Positions 17,310-24,767 of a DNA stretch of 37,123 bases are shown here, piece after piece. The notes under the pieces were generated by a model. It was not told the origin of the DNA. It was given only the letters and a program-made list of their open reading frames with translations, and made no database searches. The DNA is from Verrucomicrobiota bacterium (lineage in GTDB: Bacteria; Verrucomicrobiota; Verrucomicrobiia; Opitutales; Opitutaceae). Positions within the stretch are counted from its first letter, which is position 1. The number at the start of each line of letters is the position of its first letter. Position numbers and translations under genes: made by a program. Where the stretch lies: the NCBI GenBank assembly GCA_003402695.1, contig QQNC01000006.1:1-37123 (forward strand). The letters are read 5' to 3'.

Positions 17310-17702
17310 TTACCAAACGTTGCAAAGCAGTTCACCACCGGCCTTGGAGCGGCGGCAGTCTTGATCCTTGAGCAGGCCCTTCGAGGTCGAGAGGATGCTG
17401 ATGCCGAGGCCATTCAGCACGCGCGGGATCTCGGTGTAGCCGTAATAGAGACGGCGGCCGGGCGTGGAGACGCGGACGACGCCGGTGATGGCGGGCGCGC
17501 CGGCGACGTACTTCATCGTGACGACGAGGGTCTTGTGGCCCTGCGCGTCAACGCTGTCCTTGTGGCCGGCGACGTAACCCTCGGTGGTGAGGATGGCGGC
17601 GATGGACTCGCGGATTTTGGAGTGCGGGGAGGAGCACTCGGCAAGGCCGGCCTTCGACGCATTGCGGAGGCGGGTCAGAAAATCACTGATCGGATCGGTC
17701 AT
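17310..17702 (-). CDS. rpsH: 30S ribosomal protein S8
   Basis: S8 binds the central domain of 16S rRNA; in E. coli it also represses the spc operon by binding a copy of its rRNA site near rplE. The 130-residue protein starts MTDPISDFLTRLRNASKAGL, has the strand pair of the N-terminal domain, and the C-terminal signature GLGISILSTSKGLLKDQDCR followed by GGELLCNVW. Length is typical. A 7-bp hairpin with a 12-base loop lies in the 62-base spacer between rpsN and this gene. Confidence 0.98.
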   Translation of the reverse strand: MTDPISDFLTRLRNASKAGLAECSSPHSKIRESIAAILTTEGYVAGHKDSVDAQGHKTLVVTMKYVAGAPAITGVVRVSTPGRRLYYGYTEIPRVLNGLGISILSTSKGLLKDQDCRRSKAGGELLCNVW

Positions 17703-17725
17703 GGTGGATGTGGGTTGGGCAGTGA

Positions 17726-17751
17726 CGGCGGGTCATATCCGACTCCCGCCG
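17726..17751 (-). other. Hairpin in the rpsN-rpsH spacer
   Basis: CGGCGGG (17726-17732) pairs perfectly with CCCGCCG (17745-17751) around a 12-base loop. It lies in an intra-operon spacer that is longer than its neighbours. It might be an S8-type operator, but the conserved S8 internal-loop bases cannot be confirmed by eye. Confidence 0.35.
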
Positions 17752-17764
17752 CCGGTTGAAAAAT

Positions 17765-18070
17765 TTACCAGGAGGACTTGGTGACGCCGGGAATCTTGCC
17801 GGACAGGGCGAGTTCGCGGAAGGTGATGCGGGACACGCCGAACTTGCCGATGTAGGCGCGCGGGCGGCCGCTCAGGGAGCAGCGGTTGCGGATGCGGACC
17901 TTGGAGGAATCCTTCGGGAGCTTCGCGAGCTTCTTCTGCGCGGCGAAGAACTCGACGTCATTGGTCGCCGGGTTGGCGAGGATCGCCTTCAGCTCGGCGC
18001 GCTTGGGCGCGAACTTGGCGACGAGGCGGATGCGCTTCTTGTTGCGTTCGATGGCGGAGGTTTTCGGCAT
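17765..18070 (-). CDS. rpsN: 30S ribosomal protein S14 (long, zinc-free type)
   Basis: S14 is in the 30S head near the A-site. The 101-residue protein starts [20 protein letters not shown] and ends with the family signature [20 protein letters not shown] and [18 protein letters not shown]. The length and the single cysteine mark it as the long type without a zinc site, in contrast to the 61-residue four-cysteine form. The ATG at 18070 is chosen because the frame, though open further upstream through the end of rplE, only matches S14 from here. It starts 13 bases after the rplE stop. Confidence 0.97.
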   Translation of the reverse strand: MPKTSAIERNKKRIRLVAKFAPKRAELKAILANPATNDVEFFAAQKKLAKLPKDSSKVRIRNRCSLSGRPRAYIGKFGVSRITFRELALSGKIPGVTKSSW

Positions 18071-18083
18071 GGCGCGGGAAAGG

Positions 18084-18659
18084 TTAGGCGGCGGTGGGTT
18101 TCTGGGGGGCGGACTCGGTGCGGCGGAAGGGCATGCCGAGCAGGCGAAGCAGCTCGCGGCCCTCGTCGTCGGAGCCGGCCGTGGTGACAATGGTGATGTC
18201 GAGGCCCATGGTCTTCTTGACGTTTTCCACGGTGATCTCGGGGAAGATGGTGAAGTCGGTGATGCCGATGTTGTAGTTGCCCTGACCGTCGAGCTTGGGC
18301 GACGTGCCGCGGAAGTCGCGGATGGTCGGGAGCGCGACCGCAAGCAGGCGGTAGAGGAACTCCCACATCGCGTTGCCGCGGAGGGTGACGTGGCAGCCGA
18401 CGACCTGGTTGGGCTTCAGCTTGAAATTGGCGATGGCCTTGCGGGAACGCGCGAGCACGGGCTTCTGGCCGGCGATCGTGGTCATGTCGCGCTGGACGTC
18501 GGCGATCTGGTTCTTGTCGGCGTCGGCATCGATGCCGGTGTTCAGGTTGATCTTGGTGATCTTCGGGACCTGGTGCTTGTTTTTATAGCCGCGGCTCTTC
18601 ACGAGTTCAGGGGCAACCTGCTCGGTGTAGAGTTTTTTGAGAGTGGGAACGTAGCTCAT
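18084..18659 (-). CDS. rplE: 50S ribosomal protein L5
   Basis: L5 binds 5S rRNA, bridges to S13 on the small subunit and touches the P-site tRNA. The 191-residue protein is slightly longer than E. coli L5 (179). It carries [20 protein letters not shown], the [20 protein letters not shown] segment, [16 protein letters not shown], and the C-terminal [20 protein letters not shown] followed by LLGMPFR. A short Ala/Pro-containing end ([11 protein letters not shown]) is extra. It follows rplX after a 72-base spacer, the place where the E. coli spc operon has its S8 operator. Confidence 0.98.
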   Translation of the reverse strand: MSYVPTLKKLYTEQVAPELVKSRGYKNKHQVPKITKINLNTGIDADADKNQIADVQRDMTTIAGQKPVLARSRKAIANFKLKPNQVVGCHVTLRGNAMWEFLYRLLAVALPTIRDFRGTSPKLDGQGNYNIGITDFTIFPEITVENVKKTMGLDITIVTTAGSDDEGRELLRLLGMPFRRTESAPQKPTAA

Positions 18660-18731
18660 GGCGAGGAAAGTATGGGTGGAAAAGGGTCAGTAACGCAGGG
18701 GCGCCGGCGGTTTGGCAAGCGCAATGGCGGA

Positions 18732-19013
18732 TCAGGCAGTGGCGGCCACCGCCGTGGGCTTCTTGCGTTTGCTGGCGTCGAAGGCCGCCTGCAGCATGAG
18801 GTTGGAGATGTGCACGGAACCCTCGCGCTCGGCGATGGTGCCCTGCGGATGCTCCTGTGACTTCTTGAGGTGGCGCTTGATCATGGCGACGCCCTCGATG
18901 CGGGCGCGCTGCTTGGCGGCCAGGATCTCGAGAATCTTGCCTGTCTTGCCCTTGTGGGAACCGGCGATGACGACGACGACGTCGCCGCGTTTGACGTGAA
19001 ATTTCGTGGCCAT
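18732..19013 (-). CDS. rplX: 50S ribosomal protein L24
   Basis: L24 starts large-subunit assembly and lies at the rim of the peptide exit tunnel. The 93-residue protein has a KOW motif near the N-terminus (VKRGDVVVVIAGSHKGKTGK), then ILEILAAKQRARIEGVAMIK and the E-G-S-V-H-I-S-N-L-M strand typical of L24. It is about ten residues shorter than E. coli L24 and has a short Ala-rich end. The ATG is one base after the rplN stop (TAA-C-ATG), which implies coupling by re-initiation. Confidence 0.96.
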   Translation of the reverse strand: MATKFHVKRGDVVVVIAGSHKGKTGKILEILAAKQRARIEGVAMIKRHLKKSQEHPQGTIAEREGSVHISNLMLQAAFDASKRKKPTAVAATA

Positions 19014-19014
19014 G

Positions 19015-19380
19015 TTAGAGAACCTCCGGAGCGAGCGAGATGATCTTCATGAAATTCTTGGCGCGCAGCTCGCGGGCGACGGGACCGAAGATGCGCGTAC
19101 CGCGCGGGTTGTTGGTGGCGTCGATCAGGACGATCGCGTTGCTGTCAAAGCGCAGGTAGCTGCCATCGGCGCGGCGAACCGCGGCCTTGGTGCGGACGAC
19201 GACGGCCTTGGCGACCTCGCCCTTCTTCACGGTGGCCTCGGTCGAGCTTTGCTTGATGTGGACGGTGATGATGTCGCCCACGCCGGCCGTGTCCGTGATC
19301 TGGCCCTTACGGCTGATCATGGCGGCCCGGCGGGCACCGGTGTTGTCGGCGACTTCGAGAATGGAACGCAGTTGAATCAT
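19015..19380 (-). CDS. rplN: 50S ribosomal protein L14
   Basis: L14 lies at the subunit interface, forming a bridge with 16S rRNA, and is where the silencing factor RsfS binds in other bacteria. The 121-residue protein has the family's usual length and starts [20 protein letters not shown]. It has [40 protein letters not shown] and the [13 protein letters not shown] signature. Order rpsQ-rplN-rplX is standard. It starts 38 bases after rpsQ. Confidence 0.98.
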   Translation of the reverse strand: MIQLRSILEVADNTGARRAAMISRKGQITDTAGVGDIITVHIKQSSTEATVKKGEVAKAVVVRTKAAVRRADGSYLRFDSNAIVLIDATNNPRGTRIFGPVARELRAKNFMKIISLAPEVL

Positions 19381-19418
19381 GGCGGAACTCCGGTGGAGAA
19401 AAGGTTGGGGAAAGGCGC

Positions 19419-19760
19419 TCAGGCCTTGGTGATCTTGGTGGGAACGGTCGCGGCGACATCCTTTTCGGAAATCGCGACGCCGATGTCGGCCACGGCGGCG
19501 TGGACGACGGAAATGACGCGCCAGCGCTTGAGGCGGCTGAGCGGGCGGGTCTCCATGACCTCGACCTTGTCGCCGACCTTGGTCTCGTTCTTCTCGTCAT
19601 GCACGTGGAGCACGGTCTGACGGTTAACGACCTTGTGGTAGAGCGGGTGCGGGGTCTTGTAGGCGATGGTGACCTTGACGGACTTGTCGCCGGAGCGACT
19701 CGTGACGAAGCCGATCTGGGTTTTGCGCGAATTGCGCGAGCCGGGAGTGACGGAGGACAT
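19419..19760 (-). CDS. rpsQ: 30S ribosomal protein S17 with a C-terminal extension
   Basis: S17 is an OB-fold protein that binds the 5' and central domains of 16S rRNA early in assembly. The core has [40 protein letters not shown] and [20 protein letters not shown]. With 113 residues it is about 28 longer than E. coli S17; the extra part follows the last strand ([20 protein letters not shown]) and looks partly helical, not merely low complexity. It starts 26 bases after rpmC. Confidence 0.96.
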   Translation of the reverse strand: MSSVTPGSRNSRKTQIGFVTSRSGDKSVKVTIAYKTPHPLYHKVVNRQTVLHVHDEKNETKVGDKVEVMETRPLSRLKRWRVISVVHAAVADIGVAISEKDVAATVPTKITKA

Positions 19761-19786
19761 GGCGGTAAGTGGGTTCAGGCGGACGC

Positions 19787-19990
19787 TCAGGCGGCGACGG
19801 CCGCGCGTTTCTTTTCGTTGAGGATGGTTTCGAGGCGGGCGACGTCCTTGCGCAGGGTGCGCAGTTCATGAGTCTTCTCGACCTGGCCGGTCTGGCGGCG
19901 CATGCGGAGCTGGAGGAACTGCTCGCGGACCTCGCGGAGCTTGGTGGTGATCTCAGCCGGGGCGAGATCGCGGATTTCTTTGGAAGTCAT
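19787..19990 (-). CDS. rpmC: 50S ribosomal protein L29
   Basis: L29 is a small two-helix protein beside the peptide tunnel exit, part of the docking site for trigger factor and SRP. The 67-residue protein starts [20 protein letters not shown] and has the key [20 protein letters not shown] segment, and ends [14 protein letters not shown]. Length and position between rplP and rpsQ are standard. Confidence 0.97.
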   Translation of the reverse strand: MTSKEIRDLAPAEITTKLREVREQFLQLRMRRQTGQVEKTHELRTLRKDVARLETILNEKKRAAVAA

Positions 19991-20025
19991 GACGGGACGG
20001 GATGGAAGTTAAGCGGCCTTAGGCC

Positions 20026-20448
20026 TCAGGAAGCGGCGCCATCGCGGACGATGAAGCGGCAGTGGAAAGGCAGTTTCGCGTCGGCGAGGCGGAAGGCCTC
20101 CTTGGCGACGGTGGTGGGAATGCCAGAGAGCTCGAAGAGGACGGCGCCGGGCTTGATGACGGCGACATAGAACTCGACCGGGCCCTTGCCCTGGCCCATA
20201 CGGGTCTCGGCGGGCTTCTTGGTGACGGGCTTGTGCGGGAACACGCGGATCCAGAGCTTCCCCTTGCGCTTGAGGTGGCGCGAGATGGTGACGCGCGCGG
20301 CCTCGATCTGCTGGCCGGTCATGGGGCCACGGGTGAGCGACTGCAGGCCGTATTCGCCGAAGGCGAGCGTGTTGCCGCGCTTGGCATTGCCGGCGCGGGA
20401 GCCTTTTTGCGATTTGCGGTATTTGGTGCGGGCGGGAGCGAGAGCCAT
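20026..20448 (-). CDS. rplP: 50S ribosomal protein L16
   Basis: L16 lies near the A-site and the base of the L7/L12 stalk. The 140-residue protein has the family motifs: [60 protein letters not shown] and [20 protein letters not shown]. The Arg that is hydroxylated in E. coli (R81, in KPxxxKPxExRMGxGKG) has its counterpart in ETRMGQG. It starts 42 bases after rpsC. Confidence 0.98.
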   Translation of the reverse strand: MALAPARTKYRKSQKGSRAGNAKRGNTLAFGEYGLQSLTRGPMTGQQIEAARVTISRHLKRKGKLWIRVFPHKPVTKKPAETRMGQGKGPVEFYVAVIKPGAVLFELSGIPTTVAKEAFRLADAKLPFHCRFIVRDGAAS

Positions 20449-20490
20449 GGGAGAATTCTCCTAAATTGCGATATGCGACGGGGGCGCGGA

Positions 20491-21123
<633 letters not shown>

Positions 21124-21131
21124 GGTAAAGA

Positions 21132-21473
21132 TTAGTTGGAGTTGCCGTCGGAGAGGACGATGCGGATGTGGGACATTTTCTTACGGCGGGGCATCGCGGT
21201 GCCGCGGGCACCGGCCTTGAACCGCTTGAGGACGGGGCCGTTCTCGATGATGGCAAACTTCACGATCAGGCTGTCGGCCGAGAGGTTGTTGTTGTTCTCG
21301 GCATTCGCGATGGCGCTCTTGAGCGTTTTGGCGATGAGACGGGCGGACTTGCGGGGGATGAGACCCAGATAGTCGACCGCATCCGGGGCCTTGCGTCCGG
21401 TAATGGTGTTGGCCACTTCGCGCATTTTCTTGGGAGACATGCGCGCGTAGCGAGTGAGAGCTTGGACTTCCAT
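21132..21473 (-). CDS. rplV: 50S ribosomal protein L22
   Basis: L22 lines the peptide exit tunnel with a long beta hairpin that, with L4, forms the narrowest point. The 113-residue protein starts [20 protein letters not shown], has [20 protein letters not shown] and the hairpin near residues 80-100 ([20 protein letters not shown]). The hairpin tip ([11 protein letters not shown]) is intact, with no sign of macrolide-resistance-type deletion. The 85-base spacer to rpsS upstream is flanked by direct repeats. Confidence 0.98.
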   Translation of the reverse strand: MEVQALTRYARMSPKKMREVANTITGRKAPDAVDYLGLIPRKSARLIAKTLKSAIANAENNNNLSADSLIVKFAIIENGPVLKRFKAGARGTAMPRRKKMSHIRIVLSDGNSN

Positions 21474-21476
21474 GAT

Positions 21477-21568
21477 GGTTTAGATTCCGGTTAAGGCGGC
21501 AGCAGCACACGAGGCGCCCTGCCCTTTGGGGTTCGATATGGGTGTGGTTAAAGGCGGTTTAGATTTCC
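21477..21568. repeat. Direct repeats at both ends of the rpsS-rplV spacer
   Basis: GGTTTAGATTCC (21477-21488) lies just before the rplV start and GGTTTAGATTTCC (21556-21568) covers the rpsS stop; the first ten bases are the same. A second near-repeat, GGTTAAGGCGG and GGTTAAAGGCGG, lies just inside each. The spacer is the longest between rplW and rpsC. It may be a small tandem duplication of the gene boundary or the trace of an insertion. Confidence 0.4.
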
Positions 21569-21834
21569 TTGCGCGTCATGCCGCCGTGCGACTTGAAGAT
21601 GCGCGTCGGGGAGAACTCGCCGAGCTTGTGGCCGACCATGTTCTCGGTGACGTAGACGGCGATGAAGACCTTGCCGTTGTGCACGCTGAACGTGTGGCCG
21701 ATGAAATCGGGGGTGATGGTCGAGCGACGCGACCAGGTCTGGATGGGCTTTTTGGCGCCGGCCTTGGTGGCCTTCTCGATTTTCTCGAGCAGGTGGTAGT
21801 CGACGAAGAAGCCTTTTTTGATGGAACGTGCCAT
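21559..21834 (-). CDS. rpsS: 30S ribosomal protein S19
   Basis: S19 pairs with S13 in the 30S head and faces the A-site. The 91-residue protein starts [20 protein letters not shown] and carries the family signature [20 protein letters not shown] and [18 protein letters not shown]. Length is typical. It starts 18 bases after rplB. The stop codon lies within one of two direct repeats. Confidence 0.98.
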   Translation of the reverse strand: MARSIKKGFFVDYHLLEKIEKATKAGAKKPIQTWSRRSTITPDFIGHTFSVHNGKVFIAVYVTENMVGHKLGEFSPTRIFKSHGGMTRKEI

Positions 21835-21852
21835 GGTGCGAAAGGGGCGGGG

Positions 21853-22719
21853 TTACTTCTTGCCGCGGGGTTTGCGGCCGTTGTGGTGGACGATGATCAT
21901 GCTGTTCGAGAGCTTCGAGCGGCGGCGGGTGACGTAGCCCTTGGCGAGCTGACCCCACGGCGACACGAGGTGCTGGCGACCGCCACCACCCTTGGACTTG
22001 CCCTGACCGCCACCGTTGGGGTGGTCGACGGGGTTCATGGCGACGCCGCGGACGGTCGGGCGGACGCCGAGCCAGCGGCGGCGGCCGGCCTTGCCGAGCG
22101 ACTGCTTGTTGTGGTCGCCGTTGCCGATGGAGCCGATGGTGGCGCGGCAATTCGGATGCACCAGGCGGAGTTCGCCGGAGGGCATCTTGAGCTGGGCCTG
22201 GCCGTTCTCGACGGCGATCAACTCGGCGCTAGTGCCGGCGCCGCGGGCGATCTGGGCGCCACGGCCGGGGACGAGCTCAACCGCGTGCACGAGCGTGGAC
22301 GGCGGGATGAGCGCGAGCGGGAAGTTGTTGCCGACAAGGAAATCGTTCGTCGTCGCCTTGTTGGAGGTGACGATGGTGGCGCCGACCGCCAGACCCTCGG
22401 GAGCGAGGATGTAGCGCTTCTCGCCCGTCGCGTACGCGAGGAGGGCGATGTTGGCCGAACGGTTCGGGTCGTACTCGATCGCGTGGACGCGGGCGGGCAG
22501 GTCGAGGAGGTCGCGCTTGAAGTCGATGATGCGGTACAGCTGCTTGTGACCGCCGCCGCGATGGCGGGAGGTGACGCGGCCGTAGACGTTGCGGCCGCCG
22601 GTCTTGTGCTTAGACTCGGTGAGGGCCTTCTGGGGACGCTCCTTCGAGAGCCCCTTCTCCATGTTGAGGGAGGTGAAGCGGCCGGAAGGCGTGAGCGGGC
22701 GAAATGAATGGATGGGCAT
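21853..22719 (-). CDS. rplB: 50S ribosomal protein L2
   Basis: L2 is needed to join subunits and for peptidyl transfer. The 288-residue protein begins MPIHSFRPLTPSGRFTSLNM, has the OB-like N-terminal domain (GRNVYGRVTSRHRGGGHKQLYR, in part), the SH3-like domain, and the C-terminal segment with the motif GVAMNPVDHPNGGGQGKSKG, which reaches toward the peptidyl transferase centre, ending in a basic tail (HHNGRKPRGKK). The first histidine of DHP, which matters most in the family, is kept; the second, common in proteobacteria, is Asn. It starts 23 bases after rplW. Confidence 0.98.
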   Translation of the reverse strand: MPIHSFRPLTPSGRFTSLNMEKGLSKERPQKALTESKHKTGGRNVYGRVTSRHRGGGHKQLYRIIDFKRDLLDLPARVHAIEYDPNRSANIALLAYATGEKRYILAPEGLAVGATIVTSNKATTNDFLVGNNFPLALIPPSTLVHAVELVPGRGAQIARGAGTSAELIAVENGQAQLKMPSGELRLVHPNCRATIGSIGNGDHNKQSLGKAGRRRWLGVRPTVRGVAMNPVDHPNGGGQGKSKGGGGRQHLVSPWGQLAKGYVTRRRSKLSNSMIIVHHNGRKPRGKK

Positions 22720-22742
22720 GGTGGAGGTCTCCGGGGTGCGGC

Positions 22743-23024
22743 TTAGACGAGCTCGATCTTGTCACCGGCCTTGAGGGTCACGATCGCCTTCTTGAAGTCG
22801 GAGGTCATGCTCGGGCGGCCGGCGCGGCTCTTCTTGTTCTTGCCGGGATAGTTTTGGACGTTCACGCGGCGGACCGTGACCTTGAAGGTCTTTTCGACGG
22901 CTTCGGCGATGGCGTGCTTGTTGGCGTAGCGGAACACCTCAAAGGTGTACTGGCCCAGCTCGGAGCTGAGCTTGCTGGACTTCTCGGAGAGAAGCATCTG
23001 TTTGAGAACCTTGTGGGCATTCAT
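22743..23024 (-). CDS. rplW: 50S ribosomal protein L23
   Basis: L23 lies at the tunnel exit and is the main docking point for trigger factor and SRP. The 93-residue protein starts MNAHKVLKQMLLSEKSSKLS, has YTFEVFRYANKHAIAEAVEK and FKVTVRRVNVQNYPGKNKKS and ends with a strand (KAIVTLKAGDKIELV). In E. coli the trigger factor contact is Glu18; the region here is SEKSSKLSSE. Its ATG shares a base with the rplD stop (TGATG), a sign of coupling. Confidence 0.97.
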   Translation of the reverse strand: MNAHKVLKQMLLSEKSSKLSSELGQYTFEVFRYANKHAIAEAVEKTFKVTVRRVNVQNYPGKNKKSRAGRPSMTSDFKKAIVTLKAGDKIELV

Positions 23025-23659
23025 CAGTTTTTACCTCCGGTGACGCGGGCGATGATCGCCTCGATGGCCTTCGTGCTGACGATGATTTTCTTGTACTGCG
23101 CGAGGTCGAGGGTGTTGAGCTTCGAGGCCTCCTGGAGGGAGACGCGCTCGATGTTGCGGGAAGCGCGGCTGGCCTCGGCGGCGAACGGGGCGTCAACCAG
23201 GAGCACGCGGCCCTTGGGCGCGATGCGGGTGACGACTTGGTTCATGGCCTTGGTCTTGCCGGTCGTGGCGACGAAGGCCTCGATGACGGCGATTTCACCG
23301 GCGACGGCGCGGTCGAAGAGGGCGCGGCTGAAGGCGAGGTCCTTCACCTTGCCATTGATCTTCTTGGAGTAGTCGCGCGGCTTCGGGCCGAACACGACGC
23401 CACCCCCACCCCACAAGGGCGAGCGGATGGAGCCGGCGCGGGCGCGGCCGGTACCCTTCTGGCGCCACGGCTTCTTGCCACCGCCGCGGACTTCGCCGCG
23501 GGTCTTGGTGGAATGCGTGCCCTGGCGGTTGTTGGCGTTGATGGCGACGATGACTTCCTTCACGGCCTGGAGGCCCTTGTCGCCCTCGAACACGGGCAGA
23601 CCGGCGAAATCCTTTTCGCTGCTGGTCGTCCCATCGGAATTAAAAACGGTAAGTTTCAT
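23024..23659 (-). CDS. rplD: 50S ribosomal protein L4
   Basis: L4 has a globular domain outside and a long loop in the exit tunnel; in E. coli it also represses the S10 operon. The 211-residue protein carries the loop signature TKTRGEVRGGGKKPWRQKGT followed by GRARAGSIRSPLWGGGGVVF, and the C-terminal domain with NTLDLAQYKKIIVSTKAIEA. It starts 17 bases after rplC and its TGA overlaps the rplW ATG by one base. If L4 self-regulation works here, the structured rpsJ-rplC spacer is one candidate target. Confidence 0.97.
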   Translation of the reverse strand: MKLTVFNSDGTTSSEKDFAGLPVFEGDKGLQAVKEVIVAINANNRQGTHSTKTRGEVRGGGKKPWRQKGTGRARAGSIRSPLWGGGGVVFGPKPRDYSKKINGKVKDLAFSRALFDRAVAGEIAVIEAFVATTGKTKAMNQVVTRIAPKGRVLLVDAPFAAEASRASRNIERVSLQEASKLNTLDLAQYKKIIVSTKAIEAIIARVTGGKN

Positions 23660-23676
23660 GGCTGGATATCTCCGGG

Positions 23677-24330
23677 TTAGGCTTTGACGACCCTGGGTTG
23701 ACCCTTGATGGCCGAGCGGACGATGACATCGTCACCGTTCGCGCCGGGGATCGCACCCTTGATCAGGATAAGGTTTTTCTCGGCGAGGATCTTGACCACG
23801 CGAAGGTTTTGCACGGTGCGGGCGTCGGTGCCCATGTGGCCGGGCATGCGCTGGTTCTTCCACACGCGACCGGGGGTCTGGCGCATGCCGACCGAGCCGA
23901 TGCGGCGGTGGAACATAGAGCCGTGCGCGGCGGGACCGCCGGCGACACGAAAGCGTTTCACCACACCCTGGAAGCCCTTGCCCTTGGTGACGCCGATGAC
24001 GTCCACAAGCTGGCCTTCCGTGAAGGCGGCGACGGTGACGATATCACCGACTTTGAGCGTGGACGCGGCGGTGAGGCGGACTTCGCTGAGCACGCGGGGC
24101 GTGTCGGTGAGACCGGCCTTGGCGGCGTGCTGCTGCTCGGCCTTGGAGGTGTTCTTGGGCTTCTTTTTGGAGAAGCCGATCTGGACGGCGTGGTAGCCGT
24201 CAGTTTCCGTGGTCTTGATTTGGACGACCGCACAGGGGCCGGCCTCGACCACGGTGACCGGGATCAGACAGTTTGCACTGTCGTAGACCTGGGTCATCCC
24301 GATTTTTTTGCCTAGAAGCGATGAGATCAT
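23677..24330 (-). CDS. rplC: 50S ribosomal protein L3
   Basis: L3 is a primary assembly protein whose loop reaches the peptidyl transferase centre. The 217-residue protein starts MISSLLGKKIGMTQVYDSAN, has VDVIGVTKGKGFQGVVKRF, and the loop region GSVGMRQTPGRVWKNQRMPG followed by HMGTDARTVQNLRVV. The position of the Gln methylated by PrmB in E. coli (MAGQMG) is His here (MPGHMG), as in some other bacteria, so that methylation should not occur. It follows rpsJ across a 110-base spacer that holds two hairpins; no Shine-Dalgarno is clear. Confidence 0.97.
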   Translation of the reverse strand: MISSLLGKKIGMTQVYDSANCLIPVTVVEAGPCAVVQIKTTETDGYHAVQIGFSKKKPKNTSKAEQQHAAKAGLTDTPRVLSEVRLTAASTLKVGDIVTVAAFTEGQLVDVIGVTKGKGFQGVVKRFRVAGGPAAHGSMFHRRIGSVGMRQTPGRVWKNQRMPGHMGTDARTVQNLRVVKILAEKNLILIKGAIPGANGDDVIVRSAIKGQPRVVKA

Positions 24331-24340
24331 GGGCTAAGTG

Positions 24341-24412
24341 GTAGGTGGAAGTGTTTCCGTTTAACGACCTACATTAGACGAAACCTGGCGGTCCCGCGGA
24401 GCGGGACACAGG
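24341..24412 (-). promoter_or_regulatory. Two-hairpin RNA element between rpsJ and rplC
   Basis: In the order of transcription, the first hairpin is GTCCCGC (24391-24397) with GCGGGAC (24401-24407) around GGA, extended by CCTG (24384-24387) with CAGG (24409-24412). The second, next to rplC, is GTAGGT (24341-24346) with ACCTAC (24367-24372) enclosing GGAA (24347-24350) with TTCC (24355-24358). The perfect nested pairings fill most of the 110-base spacer. Neither stem is followed by a U-tract, so this is not a plain terminator. The second hairpin ends ten bases before the rplC ATG and could control ribosome access. A ribosomal-protein operator is the simplest reading. Confidence 0.5.
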
Positions 24413-24440
24413 CAACTGCTAACGTTGTAAGTTAAGAAAT

Positions 24441-24749
24441 TTAGACGTTGATGGTGATGTCGACGCCGGACGGGAGGTTGAGTTTCTTGAGTTCGTCCAC
24501 CGTCTGGGCGGTGGGCTCGATAATGTCGATGAGGCGCTTGTGGGTACGCGTCTCGAACTGCTCCATCGACTTCTTGTCGACGTGCGGCGAACGGTTGACA
24601 GAAAGTTTCTCGATCCGCGTGGGCAGCGGGATCGGGCCGGAGACGCGGGCGCCGGAGCGCTTGGCGGTCTCGACGATCTCGAGGGCGGACTGATCGATGA
24701 CGCGATAGTCGTAGCCCTGGAGTTTGATGCGGATGCGTTGACCTTTCAT
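24441..24749 (-). CDS. rpsJ: 30S ribosomal protein S10
   Basis: S10 lies in the 30S head and, bound to NusB, also takes part in antitermination. The 102-residue protein starts [20 protein letters not shown] and has [20 protein letters not shown] and the loop [20 protein letters not shown]. Length is typical. It starts 18 bases after fusA with no tuf gene between, so the S10 block is joined directly to the str block and has no long leader of its own, unlike E. coli. Confidence 0.98.
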   Translation of the reverse strand: MKGQRIRIKLQGYDYRVIDQSALEIVETAKRSGARVSGPIPLPTRIEKLSVNRSPHVDKKSMEQFETRTHKRLIDIIEPTAQTVDELKKLNLPSGVDITINV

Positions 24750-24767
24750 GGGGACAAAGAACGAGGG

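Noticed and set aside
24750-24767. Loss of tuf between fusA and rpsJ as a novelty
   Set aside because: The place of tuf varies between phyla, and it is often near secE-nusG; only the whole genome can tell.
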